DNA of 64,000 nucleotides from Rostratula benghalensis. Its lineage: Eukaryota; Chordata; Aves; Charadriiformes; Rostratulidae. Below the pieces are notes generated by a model, which worked only from the letters and a program-made list of their open reading frames with translations, had not been told where the DNA came from and did no database searches. This document shows positions 37,889-50,420 of the stretch, piece after piece (the stretch's first letter is position 1; every line of letters begins with the position of its first letter). The stretch is from the NCBI GenBank assembly GCA_013399305.1, contig VXAI01000115.1, forward strand, positions 970,120 through 1,034,119, read 5' to 3'. Made by a program: the position numbers and the translations under genes.

Positions 37889-40800
37889 GAATAGGTCAGT
37901 TTAGCAAGTCATACAAATTGCTCTGTAAGTCTGCTGTACCGTAGTAACACATAACGTCCTCTTTTGTCACCAGTGAGATGGAAAGTACTTTACCATCATC
38001 ACCTGATTCATACACGTAACCTTGCTTTTTTCCAGAAAAAATACAGAATAAAAATGTTTATTGATGCTTTCTCTTTTCTGCATCATTAACAATTTTACCA
38101 TCTCCATCAAGAAATGCCTTCTACTGTTGCTAGGATATCTTTTCTTCCTAACATACTTAAATAATCTTTACTGTCCCCAGCTCTGCTAACCATTGATTTT
38201 TCCCTGATGTCTTTAGTTTCCCTCATCAATTTTCTACACTTTGTAACTTCTAACTTATATTGATTACCATCTCCTATTCTTTTTTTTTTTTTTTCATTTT
38301 GCTATAATATTGCTTCTTTTTTCTAGTTACTGCCTGCCTCATAACCCTGTAACAGGATGGGCTTTGAGCCGATAGCATCCCATGCCATAACACAATCTAT
38401 ATCTGCTCATCCAATATAATCCCCTTTAAAAACTTTTATTTGCCATTTTATAGCAAAAGGTTTCCTTGCAGTTAATTTTACTAGTGGTTTTCCTTAGTTT
38501 TTTGTATTGACTTATCTGAGGAACAAAGTACATATATTGCTTGTTCTTTTATGCCACACATCTGTATGCCCACATCAAAGGTAACTGGGCTGTGGTCAGA
38601 GGTTCCTCACCAGCCACTAGGGTAGAACTTCTTTATCCACTCTAAGATCGTAGAAGGCAGTTAATTCCTGAGGTGTGATATTCTCATCCAACTTTTATTT
38701 GACCTTTATTAACATGTTAGTGCTGTCTTCATGAGGCAGCATGTCTCCTACTGTAATGCCCTGCAGCACTGCCATTCTTCCTTCCACCCATTATGGACAG
38801 AAATGTAAGCAGCACCGTGCAGATTTTGACCTCTGTTTTAACATGGTGAGCTATCTGAGGACTACCACCACCACACTCTTAAGCGAGGCTCTGCTGATTA
38901 ATATTGATCCACATACTTTTCAAGATCCCAAAATTTTGAGTTGTCCGTATTCATACAACATAAAGCAGCAGCTTTATGCAGACTGTGTAGACTCTCTCCA
39001 CTCCTTTCCCACCCTTCTTGCCCTCTCTGTCTTTCATAAGCAAGATAAAAATCAATGATCTTAATATCTCAGTGTTAGGAACCAACCTATTAGTTTTCAG
39101 ACATGGCATTTATACCATAATCGCATCTTTTCATCAGGGATAATGTTGTGTTCCTATTGCTTGTCCGAACTATTAGCACAGTTTCCACGCTGTAGGATTA
39201 TCTGACATTCTCTACCACCCAATTTATTTGCAAAAAATCTCAGTTTGACTCTTTACTCCTCCCGCTTTTGGTTTTAGTTATATATCTCCCCTGATGCATT
39301 ATCTGGATTCCAGGAGTGAAAACTAGTTCCTTTTCCTCCCGTTTTGTATGTACAGGACTCTGTGATCTGGGTGGGAAGTGACACATCATTTTCCACAGAA
39401 CCTGAACTTCCAGTTCCACCTCAGAAACACAGCCAGCTGTTCAAATCCTGTATCTCCTACCTTCTGTATTTTTTCACTCATCCCCATGGAATAATACCTA
39501 AGAAAAAGCATGCTGGCTTTTCTCCTTGTCTTTGTCTGAAGACTTCTATAATCTGCATAATTCTACATTTGCCTAAATAATTTCCTCTGTTGTTGATAAC
39601 CACTGGTGGAAACCAGCCAGCTTTACAGTTTCATTTAATGTTTTTATGACAGGGAGACAGCTGACAGATTTCTTGCTTAATTCTCTGTTCATTTGTCTAA
39701 ACATAGCATTGCTGGTGATAGTTGAATTTTAGCAGGACTGAAGAACCTCATAGCAGCAGACTGATTCCTCACTCCAGAAGATGTAACCCTCTGTGAGATG
39801 TAACCCTTCCAGTGGCTCTGTCTTCTGCTCTGCAAGGGGAAGTTTCTCCAATTTTTTTTCAATAGGTGTCTCAAAAAGGGATAGTATTTCTAGCTAGTTT
39901 GCATGTCTTCCAGTTTGCTCGCATCATCTGAACACATTTTTTAAATTTCTAATATTTCCTTTTTCCTTTTCACACATCCCTCCCCTTAGGATCTCAGCAG
40001 CGTCTGGTTGTCCAAGTCTGCTTCTCTCAAATGCTGCATGATGGATCCAAGCTCCTAAGACCACATATGCTCTCCTTGATGATCATCATCATGATGCTTG
40101 CATTCATGTACTGGAAATATTATGTCTTATCAAGAAAAGTCAGCCCCAAGTAGCTCCAAACTCTGGGTCCGACCAAAGAGTGACTGGCGCCTTGCTGCAC
40201 AAAAAGATCTTTTCAGAAGTCTTATAAGAACCTCACTGTGCTAGTCGTGTGAAGAACAGTGAGCACCATCCCATAGAGACAACTGAACAAAGAATAACAA
40301 AAAGGCAGAAATACAGATGTCTCAGCAGAACACCAGCCAGGCCTTTCCACCTCTTCACCCAGAAAGCAGCTTGCAACTTCTGCCTTGCCCATATGAGCTC
40401 TTCTTAGCGCAACCACTGCCACATCCCTGTCTGTAGGGGTGGTATCTAACTATTCTCACTTTATAAACTGTATCACTGTGGGAGACTATGACTAGTTCAT
40501 TTAGAATTGCTGGAGAATAAATGACAATTCAGTTAGGTTATTATCCAAAGATTTAAACAGATTAGCATAGATTTGTCATTGTAATATATGTCTGGATTTG
40601 TAAAATGTTAGCAGTCAAAAGGGAAAAAGCCATGAGAGATCTAGGTACGGTTATGTATATGGGCTTAGAGACATCTCTCATGACTTCAGAGACCCACTTG
40701 AGGACCCAAAATTAGAAGCACAGCCACCCTTGCCTCTGAATTTAGGCAATGAAGAGTGATAGATGGATTGAGTTTCTCTTGAAAACAGCCTGAAATCAAA

Positions 40801-43344
40801 CTGCTTTCTGGAAAGTGCTTATTCCTCTCCCCTGATTGTACAGAGGGGGCCTCTGTCACTTGATTTAGGTGGGCTGGTCCCTCACAAAGGTCAGCAGCTA
40901 GCAAATAACAGAGAAAATACTCAGTTAATGTTTGTCTCCTTTGAATTACAGTATTTTCTCAAAATAGACTGGTCAGCTTCCTCCCAAAGAACTATTTTAG
41001 TTGTGTGTTTTTCTAACAAGAGGCAGCTCATGTGGTCCTGTTCGGACACAACCAGTGATTTGGTGTGTTAATAACACCTCAGTACTAAGGTAACCTAAGA
41101 ATATAAAATGTTGAGGATGTGTGTGGCGTTCCAGTCTTAATGTGCTTTTCCTGAGGAGCTCTGCAACAAGGCCAGTTGTTAAGTGTTGTTATGACACACT
41201 CCTGGGCTTTCACTTTGACTTCTTCTCACATCTTGTTGAGTCTTCCAGCGTCTGAAAAGGCCATTTTGATGTGCTGAGGTCATATGTTAAAAAGCTGAAA
41301 GCAGGGGCCCTCGCTAATGGTGCTCTGAAAGCAATTGTTTGGCAGAAGTTCATCACATGAATCGCTCTATACTTTTTTAGGATCATAAAAGGAAAAATTA
41401 TACTTTGTCCTCTAAGGAGGTGATGTAAAGATGATGTCCAAGAGTCATTGTTCAGCTACCAAAAGCTGGAATAGGGACTGGAACAAGTGGGTGGGGAGAG
41501 AACAGGCCACTAGTATCAGCAGAACAGTCAGAAGAGCCCTGGCAGGCAAGAGGAGGGGAGAAGGGAGTCAAGGAAGTTGTAAATAACAACCAGGAGAAAT
41601 AAAAATATTCCTAAATACAAGTACAGAGGCAGGCAAGTTCCTCATCTACAAAGCTGACATCAGACTTTTGTTACATGGTCAAGTTATAACTTTTAAATTT
41701 AACACAGATTTTCACAACTTTCATTTAAAATTTGTGCTAATTCCTGTTTGGAAATGCATATTTTGGCTTAAGGAGAGTTTATTTCTGTTTAGGTGGAACA
41801 CAGTGCTCAGCAGTTTTAACCAAGCAAAGTAATGTTAATTAAAACCAATGAAAGAGATTTCCCACAGCCTGCTGTACTACTTGAGGCACTCCTCCTAAAA
41901 GTAAACAGATATAATTTTTTTGTTGTTGTTGTTACCTCTCTGATCTGTGAGGAAAAGGTTTTCTTCAAATGCCCAAGTATTGGGAAAAACATTTAAGATG
42001 AGTTGCATTGGTGGATTGTGGCAAGGGGCAGCTTTGGATGGTACAAAATGGCAAAAAGGAATCATGTGGATACACAAAGTTCCTGCTTCAAGCCCTTTTC
42101 TCCCCAAAATGAAACCAATAGCACCTGGATAAACAGTCCACAGAAATTTCTTCCCACTATGCACAGAGCAAATTTGTCATCAGTTCTCACAGGAGTAATA
42201 CTCCTTGGGACTCACTGGGAGCGTGACCAGGTGATTTGCAGCGCTGAATCGGACCATCACACTCAGACAACAGTGTTTGGCTCTGCTAACAGGACTTGTC
42301 CTATCCAAATGGGCTGGACTACTCAAGGGAGCAGCTTCACAGATGGGACATGAAAGACTGGGATCTGAAACAGGCATTACTATTTGATCATAATAATATT
42401 TACAGTATCTTAATACTCGAATATTCAGGAATCATAATATACAATTGCATGTATGCCTATTGACATGCTGTACCAATACTGCCCAGAAGGGTTAGGGAGA
42501 AAATAAAAAGATTAAATAGTCTGTGCTTCAGATATGGTTGCACACAAATGGAAACCATGAAGAAAGCTGTACCAAAATTTACAGGAAAAGTACAAGCAGT
42601 TCAATTTGTTTGTTTTTACAGTCATCATCGGCAAAATAGAAATGCTAGCAGCAGTAAGAGAGAGCAAACAGGATATTTGGGAAGCAGGGCCATTTCACTT
42701 GTGTTCTGTTTCCATTCTTCCATCTGTTTCATCTGCTTGCATTGCAAACTCAGACTTGCAGAAAGGCTAGCAATGTGAGACCCGGGTAGACTGGGTTTTT
42801 TACTACATGTGAGTCTGATTTTGTAAAGACATGCTTAGCATTGTCCACTCAACTAGGGCCACTGACAGCAGAACCAGTTGTGAAGGTGATGGGAAAGCAC
42901 CATAAGGTTTCTCAGCAACTTGACAAGCAAAATATCTGGCAGTTCACAACCTTGGTGAGTACTGTATTCTACCCGTAATCAAAGCTGGAGTAGAATACAA
43001 GTGCCCCTAAATTAGGGTATGAATTGTTTTCATACACATGGCTATTCAGACTGTGACTCAATTGTAAAATATTTTAATGCCCTGTTCAGTTGAAGATGAC
43101 ATCAGTCCTTCTGAAATGTATACTAAACCTCCGGATCACAATTCAAAGCATATGTTCTGCCTGGTCTGCTGAGGACATAATGGTACAAAACTAGGATGCC
43201 TTTAATGAATAAAACACTAGTCAGTGATACCATGTGCATTATACAGACTTTCCACTTCAGAGGCAAGGCAGTTACAGCTTTCACTGCCTGAAGCCATACT
43301 ACGTCAAACCGTGACTGTATCACATCTGAGAACATAAGTACATT
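37889..43344. other. Long non-coding stretch with T15 and ATC-rich micro-tracts
   Basis: Mostly unique sequence. A T15 run lies at 38280-38294. A self-complementary GATGATCATCATCATGATG-type tract lies at 40078-40096, and a short TTG repeat near 41920. Frames of up to 116 codons (42003-42353 plus) and 105 codons (38741-39058 plus) lack domains. Confidence 0.68.
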
Positions 43345-43545
43345 GAGGCAGTGCGGTCTCTGAACGGGAAACGTTGACATGAAACCGAAGGTGCTGCCCA
43401 AAGCATTGCTGGTGATGCCAGACCTGGCACCTCTGCCTCTGAGTCAGCAGCAAACCCACACCGCAGCCTGTTCCTGGGGTCGCCGTGCAGCCCTGCCTGG
43501 AGAATCAGACCACATGTCAACCATCGCCTCTGCTCCAAAGAGATG
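43345..43545. promoter_or_regulatory. CpG-retaining segment, weak regulatory candidate
   Basis: About eight CpGs in 200 bp (GTGCGGTC, GAACGGG, AAACGTTG, ACCGAAG, ACCGCAG, GTCGCCGTG, ATCGCC) in CpG-poor surroundings. Frames are open on both strands (minus 43320-43538, plus 43379-43594) without domains, so coding is unlikely. It could be an exonised or regulatory patch. Confidence 0.2.
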
Positions 43546-46204
43546 CTACTTAACTTCTGGTTGTCTGGCCAGAATACAGCTTAAACAGTCATAGCCTGCC
43601 TGCCTCCATTATAGCCTCATTATTTTTGTGCCCTAAACTATCATTTTATGTCCCTCCGCACTGCTAAAATAACTACCATAATGTGTGCCAAAAGTGCATT
43701 CCAGCAAAACTCAAAATCACATTAAGGCTTTATCCTAAGCTTGCACTCAGCTGTGTGAATTTAAAGTACCTCAGAACAAGTTGCACAAAAAGACCCCCAC
43801 CGCTTGTGGGGGGGTTGACCTGTTTTGTACCTGGATATGAGAGTCCCTTTCCATTTGCTAATCCAGAAATGCTAAGGAAAGACAAAGAAATACATGAGAA
43901 ATTCGCCCAAATTCCAACAGCTATAACAGAATAATGCTTCATCAGTACATGCATTGATTTAAGTATAGTTCTTCCAAATTGTTTTCAGGATTAATTAAAT
44001 GCCATTTTGAAGCAGCTTATTTTGGTGTAGTATATTATCAGGCTGTGTGGTGGGGTTGGTGTACAGGTGTGGTATACAGATCTCCCAGCTTCCTTCATGA
44101 TGTCAAGTCCTTTGTGCTGGTGTGTCTCTATGACTCCTATACGTAGGACCATATAATGGGTATTGGCCTGGTGACATCAGCCAAGGGGAGCTGGAGTGCA
44201 CAAGTGACAGGACTCCAAGGACAAGCTCCCACCCCACCAGTGGGTCGCTCTCTCCTTGGGATCTTGGGATCAGGTGCACCTGACCAGCAGACCACAGCTC
44301 AAACCAGTCAGGGATAGCTGGACACCACAAGAGCAGATGGGAGCTGTGGATGTGTAAGATATAGGTCCATTTCTGTAATGTCTGAGTCTCATACTCCCTC
44401 TCTAATAGTGCATAAGCCATGTGCTGGGTTTAATACAAATTCACTGAGATTTTCTCAGTTCCACACATGTTTATTCCAAATGGAGAACGCCCATAAGCAA
44501 CTTCTGCACCAAGGTAAGTCAATTTGGTTTGCTTTTTTGCTGTTTTTTTGTGTAGGAGTCCTTGAAGTTTACCACCATTTGTATATGGATCATTAAAACA
44601 GTTGCTCTTGCAATTTTCCCAGTTCTGGTGGTGTATGTTTAAGACAACAGAACGTGAGTGGTTCTGCTCTCACTTGCATCTACGCAAGTCAGGCACAACT
44701 TCATTAAGTCAACGTAATCAAACCAATCAAAACAGAAGTTGGAACACCTTATTTCAAATTATTTTGATAGAATACAGTTCATGCAATTAGATTTAACCTC
44801 ATGAAAATGTCAACTTTTTATGGAAAAAAGATCCTGTTGACTTCCAGTTTTCAGCTAAATGTTTCCCTTTCTCATAGTACCTTTCCAGCAGAGCAAATAA
44901 CCAGTGTTTCCTAAGAGAACTATGATGAAGACTATTTCCGAAGTATTCAGCTTTCCATTTCCTGATTCTGACATTTAATTCACTTTAGGGTAAACTCAGC
45001 AAGGCAGGAAAGGCCCTCGTTTTTGTTTTTTTTTTTTCCAGTGTCCTAATAATCCAGGTCCTTGTTCCTGAACATAACGCATCCTATTTTACTTAATATA
45101 TAAGGCAGCACTTGTAAAATTCAAAGCAGAATGCCTCTTCCTTTCCTGTTCTCCAGCCTATTCTTAGCTATCCATACTAGTCTCAATACATACATACAGA
45201 AAAAGCTGTGTTTTACTTTTTGGCTTTGGGAAGTGGGAATTATTTCTGAAGAAGTTTATAAATATTTGCTCTGAATGCCTGAACAAATGAGTTATTTCCT
45301 GTGATTTGCCTTTTGATACCTTAAATCTGTTAGCATTTTGGCATCAGATCCTCCTCAGTGCCTCAGATCATAGTGTGAATTGATGGCCTATGAAAAAAAA
45401 AAGGAGAAAGTAATCTCTGGAAAGACTGAGAACCAAGAAAAAATAATTAAATAAAAATAGAAAGGAAAACAGCTTAAGCTCATCTGGAAACAGACTGGGC
45501 TGAAGAAATGTTAGCAGTCCCTGGTAGCTCTGTTATTCTGGTAGTTTTACTGTTGTCCTTCCCAGATCTCCAAAGGGCAGGTTTAGAAAGGCTTCATGTC
45601 AGCGGGTCCCTTCCAGCTGTCGGCTGCTGCTGGGGATTTATGAGAGCCTCTCTGCAGAGAGTTCAAAACACACCCAGAGGGAGAACAAAGAATTTGGTGC
45701 ATTGACGGCGGCTTCTCCACCCTCCAACCAGGGTTTGGCTCCAGCTTCACTCCCTTGGCTCCAGTGAGATGTGGGACCAGCCTGTGCCTGTTAGCCCTCA
45801 CATCTCCCAGTTAGATGTGATAAATATATTTACTGGATGCTGAAAATTTGCAGTGAGTACATTTATTGTGTGTAAGAGCCTGAAGGATGTCTGCTGCATG
45901 GTGCTGGGGGCAGGGAGCAGCCAGTGGAGATGTTGAATGCGCTATTCTCTAATGTAAGGACTGAGTTCCCCTTCAAAACTAGATTTACACCTCCCAGTAA
46001 TTCAGGTAAAAATCTGACTGTGAATAGTGGAGGCTGGACGCACCTCAGACAACAGGAGTGCATGCAAATCCTAATTTCTGTATGTACTGCTCTGAACCAA
46101 CCCAATAACTCTCCAGCACAAGACCATTTAAAGAGAGAGGAAATATATCTACATCAGCTTGTTTCAGTCTTTCCTAAAATGACTACACTCCAGAAGCACT
46201 AACA
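43546..46204. other. Non-coding stretch, nothing recognised
   Basis: Unique sequence. A 105-codon minus frame (44103-44420) and smaller frames have no recognisable features. An octamer ATGCAAAT occurs at 46062-46069. Confidence 0.68.
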
Positions 46205-46375
46205 AAGAAGCAGATGTAAGATTTTCTGTGACTTATCTCCGAGGCAATTATTTATAAATTTCCTTGATTCATTACGTGCCAAGCCTAAATTAATCCCCTG
46301 GTTTAACAGAAATTTATGTGTAGTCTTGCACATTGCAACCAATATTGCATGCTAGGCATTTTGCTTTATAGATTA
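46205..46375. promoter_or_regulatory. Candidate conserved non-coding element
   Basis: Contains CTCCGAGGCAATTATTTATA, TTGATTCATTACGTGCC, CTAAATTAATCCCC and CATTGCAACCAATATTGCATG, which are dense homeodomain, C/EBP and CCAAT-type words in non-repetitive DNA. Evidence is composition only. Confidence 0.25.
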
Positions 46376-46561
46376 TTTTTGATAGTATGAAGCAATTTTA
46401 CCCCTTTTGAATATTTTAGGCAGATAAAATAATTTTCTCAAGGAAAAGAACATGGCTAGGGACAGTTCCTGATGCAAGACCTTATACCTAACTGCTTCTG
46501 GAGGCTTATGGGGCTTCAGTGAAAGCCAGCACCATATGTGGTTGAGAACTGTACAGAAAAA

Positions 46562-46614
46562 GCACACACTCAAACACACGTGTGCACACATACACATGTA
46601 CATACACACGCACA
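46562..46614. repeat. Imperfect (CA)n/(TACACA)n microsatellite
   Basis: About 50 bases of alternating CA/TACA units interrupted by GTGTG and GTA. This includes CACACGTGTG, so short self-complementary segments occur within it. Confidence 0.85.
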
Positions 46615-47921
46615 GGGTTATGTGGAAAACTGCAAAGTATGGTGTTCTTCTCCCCTTTCTCCTCCCTCCGATAATAAAATAAAATTAAATGTCATGAGTC
46701 CCTAAAGATTAACATTCCTTGGGCTCAACTATTTTGCTTATCTAAAAGACATCTTACTCCTGGTTGTCAGAAGCAGTGCAAACTGGGAACAACCAGGAAG
46801 CTGGTGTGCTACAGCATAGTTTTGTCTGTGGTGTAATCTCTGCTGCATCAGCTACAGAGTTGAAGAAGGGGCGATGCCGTTTACACCGTGTGTGTCACAA
46901 CTTCTTGCTCAAAGTGCTGGAAAGTTCATGTTTGGAGGCTGATATTTTTTTCCCTCCTCCCCTCCACCCAAACACTAATTGTTCTTGCTTTTTAACGAAA
47001 GTCAGCAAAGTACAGGATTTTAATTTAAACTGTCAGTCAAAGGTAATGGAAGAGATAGAAAGCCTGACACTGCTTTTTTTTTCTGTGTGCTGAGTAAAGC
47101 TCTGTTAAGGGGTATCTTTCAACAGGAATGAGGAAGGAAGGACCAAGGCCAGAGTAATTAGCAACCAGGACTTACCTAGGACAAATATTTTGATATAATA
47201 AAGCCGTTAAACTATTCCACTTATTTGCTGATTCCAGAGCAGATGTGGCTTCTTTTCACAGGAATTAAAAAACAATAAAGGCAACAGAAATATTGTTCTG
47301 TGTTGTTAAAATACCTGTCAGAAACTCACCAAGGCCAGGAGAGTTAAACTGGAAACAGATGTGAAATAAATGTCCACAATCATACATAGTGTGGTGCTTG
47401 CCATAGTTGGGAGCTTGACCACCTGAACAGGGCAATGTAAAGCTGTGGGTACTTGCAACCTGGAGGCCAGCCTTGCAATTGGCTGTGTGTCTATATGTCA
47501 TCTACAGCACAGAGTCCCATGGGGCAGCAAGGAACCCCTCTTCAGGGTCCCCAAGGCTTGCCCACCTAAACTGAGCAGGTGGAAGTAAACAAGGTGGCCT
47601 CAGACCTGTCCTCCCAGGGAAGCCACCAAGGTCTGGAGAGGCAGATTCTGGCTCAGGATGGGCTGGGAGTCTCCCCAGTCACAGGGACCCTAATGCAGAG
47701 AGGTGCAGGAAAGGGAGGGGAGGCCATCTCATGCCTCTTCTGTTCCTCATCACACTATTTTTGGAGGGTCTTTCAGGCTATTCTCCTCTCTCTAGTGCTG
47801 CTTGCTTTCCCTGCCTCTTGTCCCTCCTTTTGTAACTTCAAGAGGAAGTCTAGTTTTATTGTCTGCTTTGACATTAATTTCCTATATGGCATAGGAGGAT
47901 GACGTCTACAAAAAGCTATAC
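46615..47921. other. Non-coding stretch, nothing recognised
   Basis: Unique sequence. A G+C-rich patch at 47540-47740 leaves a 107-codon plus frame (47579-47902) open without recognisable domains. Confidence 0.66.
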
Positions 47922-47950
47922 ATCTATCTGTCTATCTATCTGTCTATATC
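47922..47950. repeat. Short (TCTA)n/(TCTG)n tetranucleotide microsatellite
   Basis: Seven tandem ATCT/GTCT-type units (ATCTATCTGTCTATCTATCT and on) form a small imperfect tetranucleotide repeat. Confidence 0.9.
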
Positions 47951-48129
47951 TCATAGTTGGAGAAATAAGTCAGCCTTAAATGAGACGCAATGCAACTCCT
48001 GATTAAATTGCCACATTAGTTATGTTTGACGTGTTATAACCTTGAATACTAAGAAACTGAACAAAATTCATTTAAAAAGAAACCTATATGCAAATAGGAA
48101 GCATGATATTTATGTACCAGGCAGCATTA

Positions 48130-48430
48130 GGCTTCAATCATTTTGGCTGAGATGCTCAGTTTGACTCCTTCAGTTACGTTGTCAAAGGGCCACAAGTCCA
48201 ACTTGCTTTTTTGTTCTGGGACTCGTTATTTGCCATTCACAGTGTTATTAATTCTGGCTGCCTGAACATTTTCATTATCAGAGGGAAAGGAGGAAACCAA
48301 AGATAACTTATCGGGCATTGTTCCCGTTTAGGTGCTCCTCTGAGATTTCCTTTCAACTGGAATGTATTTCATTAATTCAGGGGACATTCTGGCATAGATG
48401 TCTAATTAGATCTGCTTAATGGATTTCATG
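48130..48430. promoter_or_regulatory. Candidate conserved non-coding element
   Basis: Contains GTTACGTTGTCAAAGG, GACTCGTTATTTGCC, GTTATTAATTCTGGC, TTATCGGGC, TTCATTAATTCAGG and GTCTAATTAGATCTGC (a TCTAATTAGA palindrome). Four CpGs are retained and no repeat structure is seen. The regulatory reading is inferred. Confidence 0.3.
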
Positions 48431-50164
48431 TCACAGAGGCATGTAAATCTTTCCATGAAAGACAAGGTTTGTATTGAGAGACAGTATCTTTTATTAGACC
48501 TCCAGACAGAATTGGAAAGGGTGGACAAGATTTTCAGATTCCCTAAAATAACCTGTAATACTTTGCTACAAACTTTTCCTTTCTTATCTCTTCAGATACT
48601 TAGTGCTACAAAGACCTGACCACTGCGGTCTTTTAATGGTCTTTGTGTATTAGCATTTACAAGTTTTTTACAAGATTTTGCCACATCTGTATTTTTCTTA
48701 TTTCTTCCAGAATTTAGGTCTTCTTACACTCACGTGGCTGTTATAACCCACTGCACATTATATTGTATGAATGTTTATGCTAATTTTACCTGTTCAGATG
48801 TTGAAGATATCCCAGACGGGGTTTCCTTCCAGTTTTCTATGCCCGAACATCACCAAGTCCCGGAGACTACAAAATGCTACAATCATTGCTCTGTGTTATT
48901 GCCTGCTTGATTTCAATGGACTTGTCATTTTGTACACCCAGTACTACCCTTAAAATATCCATTTTTCCCTCCTAAAAATTTAATAGAGTCCCAAAGTCTT
49001 TGTAGAGAAAGGAACTGCTGTGCCTGATTTGGTGGATAGCCTGATCTCATGAGAGCAGTGGAGAATGTGCGCCCACAGGCCACTTCCATCCATCAGCTTA
49101 AGCTTTTTTTTTTTATTTTTCTGGTGCTGGAGGTATTTAAAGTAACCGACAGAGCAGATTCTACCTAATGTATTAGACATTGCATAGAAACTTATAGCTA
49201 ATTTCTGGTTATTCTATGACTGATACGGGTATATTCTGCAAAACATGCAATATGTAATACTACCTTTTTGGAATACATCAGTTCTTGTAATAACTAATTT
49301 GGTATATTCCTTGAAGTCTTAGGATACTTGCTGTCCAACACAAAAGTGAAATCCCCTGTAGATCTGTTTTGGCAGGTAACACAAAAAATTCTGGATCAAT
49401 CCTGCAACCTTTCTCTTATAAACTTGCAAGCCTTCTTATATCATTGCTAAATACATGGCTTCAACTACATCTCATGACAAGTTGCATAGATTTATTCTAG
49501 GTGGCACCAGGCCCATACCATAACCTATTTGTGTAGGTCACAAAGACCACTCTGTGTGTAAGTCATTAAATTCACTTCTTAGATAAGCAAAAAGCTTAAA
49601 AAGCTTGAAAAAAAAATAAAAGAGCCTTCTATTGTGAAAAACTTTCCTGGATGTAGAGACTAGAAATTCTCTCACATGTAGTTTTGTTTTGCGAAGAACA
49701 CGGGGACGGATAAATCAGCTCCTCCTCTCTCAAAAGATAGGTTTATTTTTCAAGCACATTCAGGTATGTGTCAAAACTGTTTTTAAAAAGCCTCAGTATC
49801 AGCATATCTCAAAGCTGATTTTCAAAGGTTAGGTAATAAGAAAACTCTAAAAAACAGACCATTTAAGATGTTTGGATGATTTGGCACCTGAAAACAGAAG
49901 CAGTAGAAGTCTTTTCTTTATGAACAAATTAATTTGACTTTTGATTAGGTCATGCTTATTAAAATGAAGCATGTCTGATACCCAATACAGTTGCATATTA
50001 AGATAATACTATCTTTTTAATTTGCAAAATTACGTATTTCTCCATCTCCAAACAAGGAAATAAACTTCCCCTAGTGCACATTATCTTACATCCTTTACAA
50101 TGCTGATAATAGTTATTCAAAATGATATATTTTCATGGCTCTTCACAGAGATGTAAACGAAAGT
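48431..50164. other. Non-coding stretch, nothing recognised
   Basis: A+T-rich unique sequence with short T and A runs near 49107 and 49609. No frame over 66 codons and no recognised repeat. Confidence 0.7.
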
Positions 50165-50420
50165 GGGTTTTGGTATACAGTAGCTCAACCGAGTAGATTT
50201 GTAAAAAGCTAGCACGTGCTGAGTGCTGATCTAGCGAAATCTTTAAATTGGGTAAGCTGCAAAGGGGTTGCCGTGCTCATCCATTATCCCCAGACACAAA
50301 GCCCATAAAGGGTTCAACTTCAGCCCACAACAGTAATGACTAAAAGCCATTAGTGTATGTAATGGCTGCTCATTGGCCTATAGGAAATGAATGGATGGTC
50401 TCAGCTCAGTTCACACAGGA
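50165..50420. promoter_or_regulatory. Candidate conserved non-coding element (enhancer-like)
   Basis: A perfect 10-bp palindrome AGCACGTGCT lies at 50211-50220 (CACGTG core at 50213-50218). CpGs are retained (AACCGAG, TAGCGAA, GCCGTGC). A run of TAAT/ATTA words follows (AGTAATGACTAAAAGCCATT, then AGTGTATGTAATGGCTGC) with a nearby ATTGGC. Retained CpGs continue to about 50540. Conservation was not tested. Confidence 0.4.
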
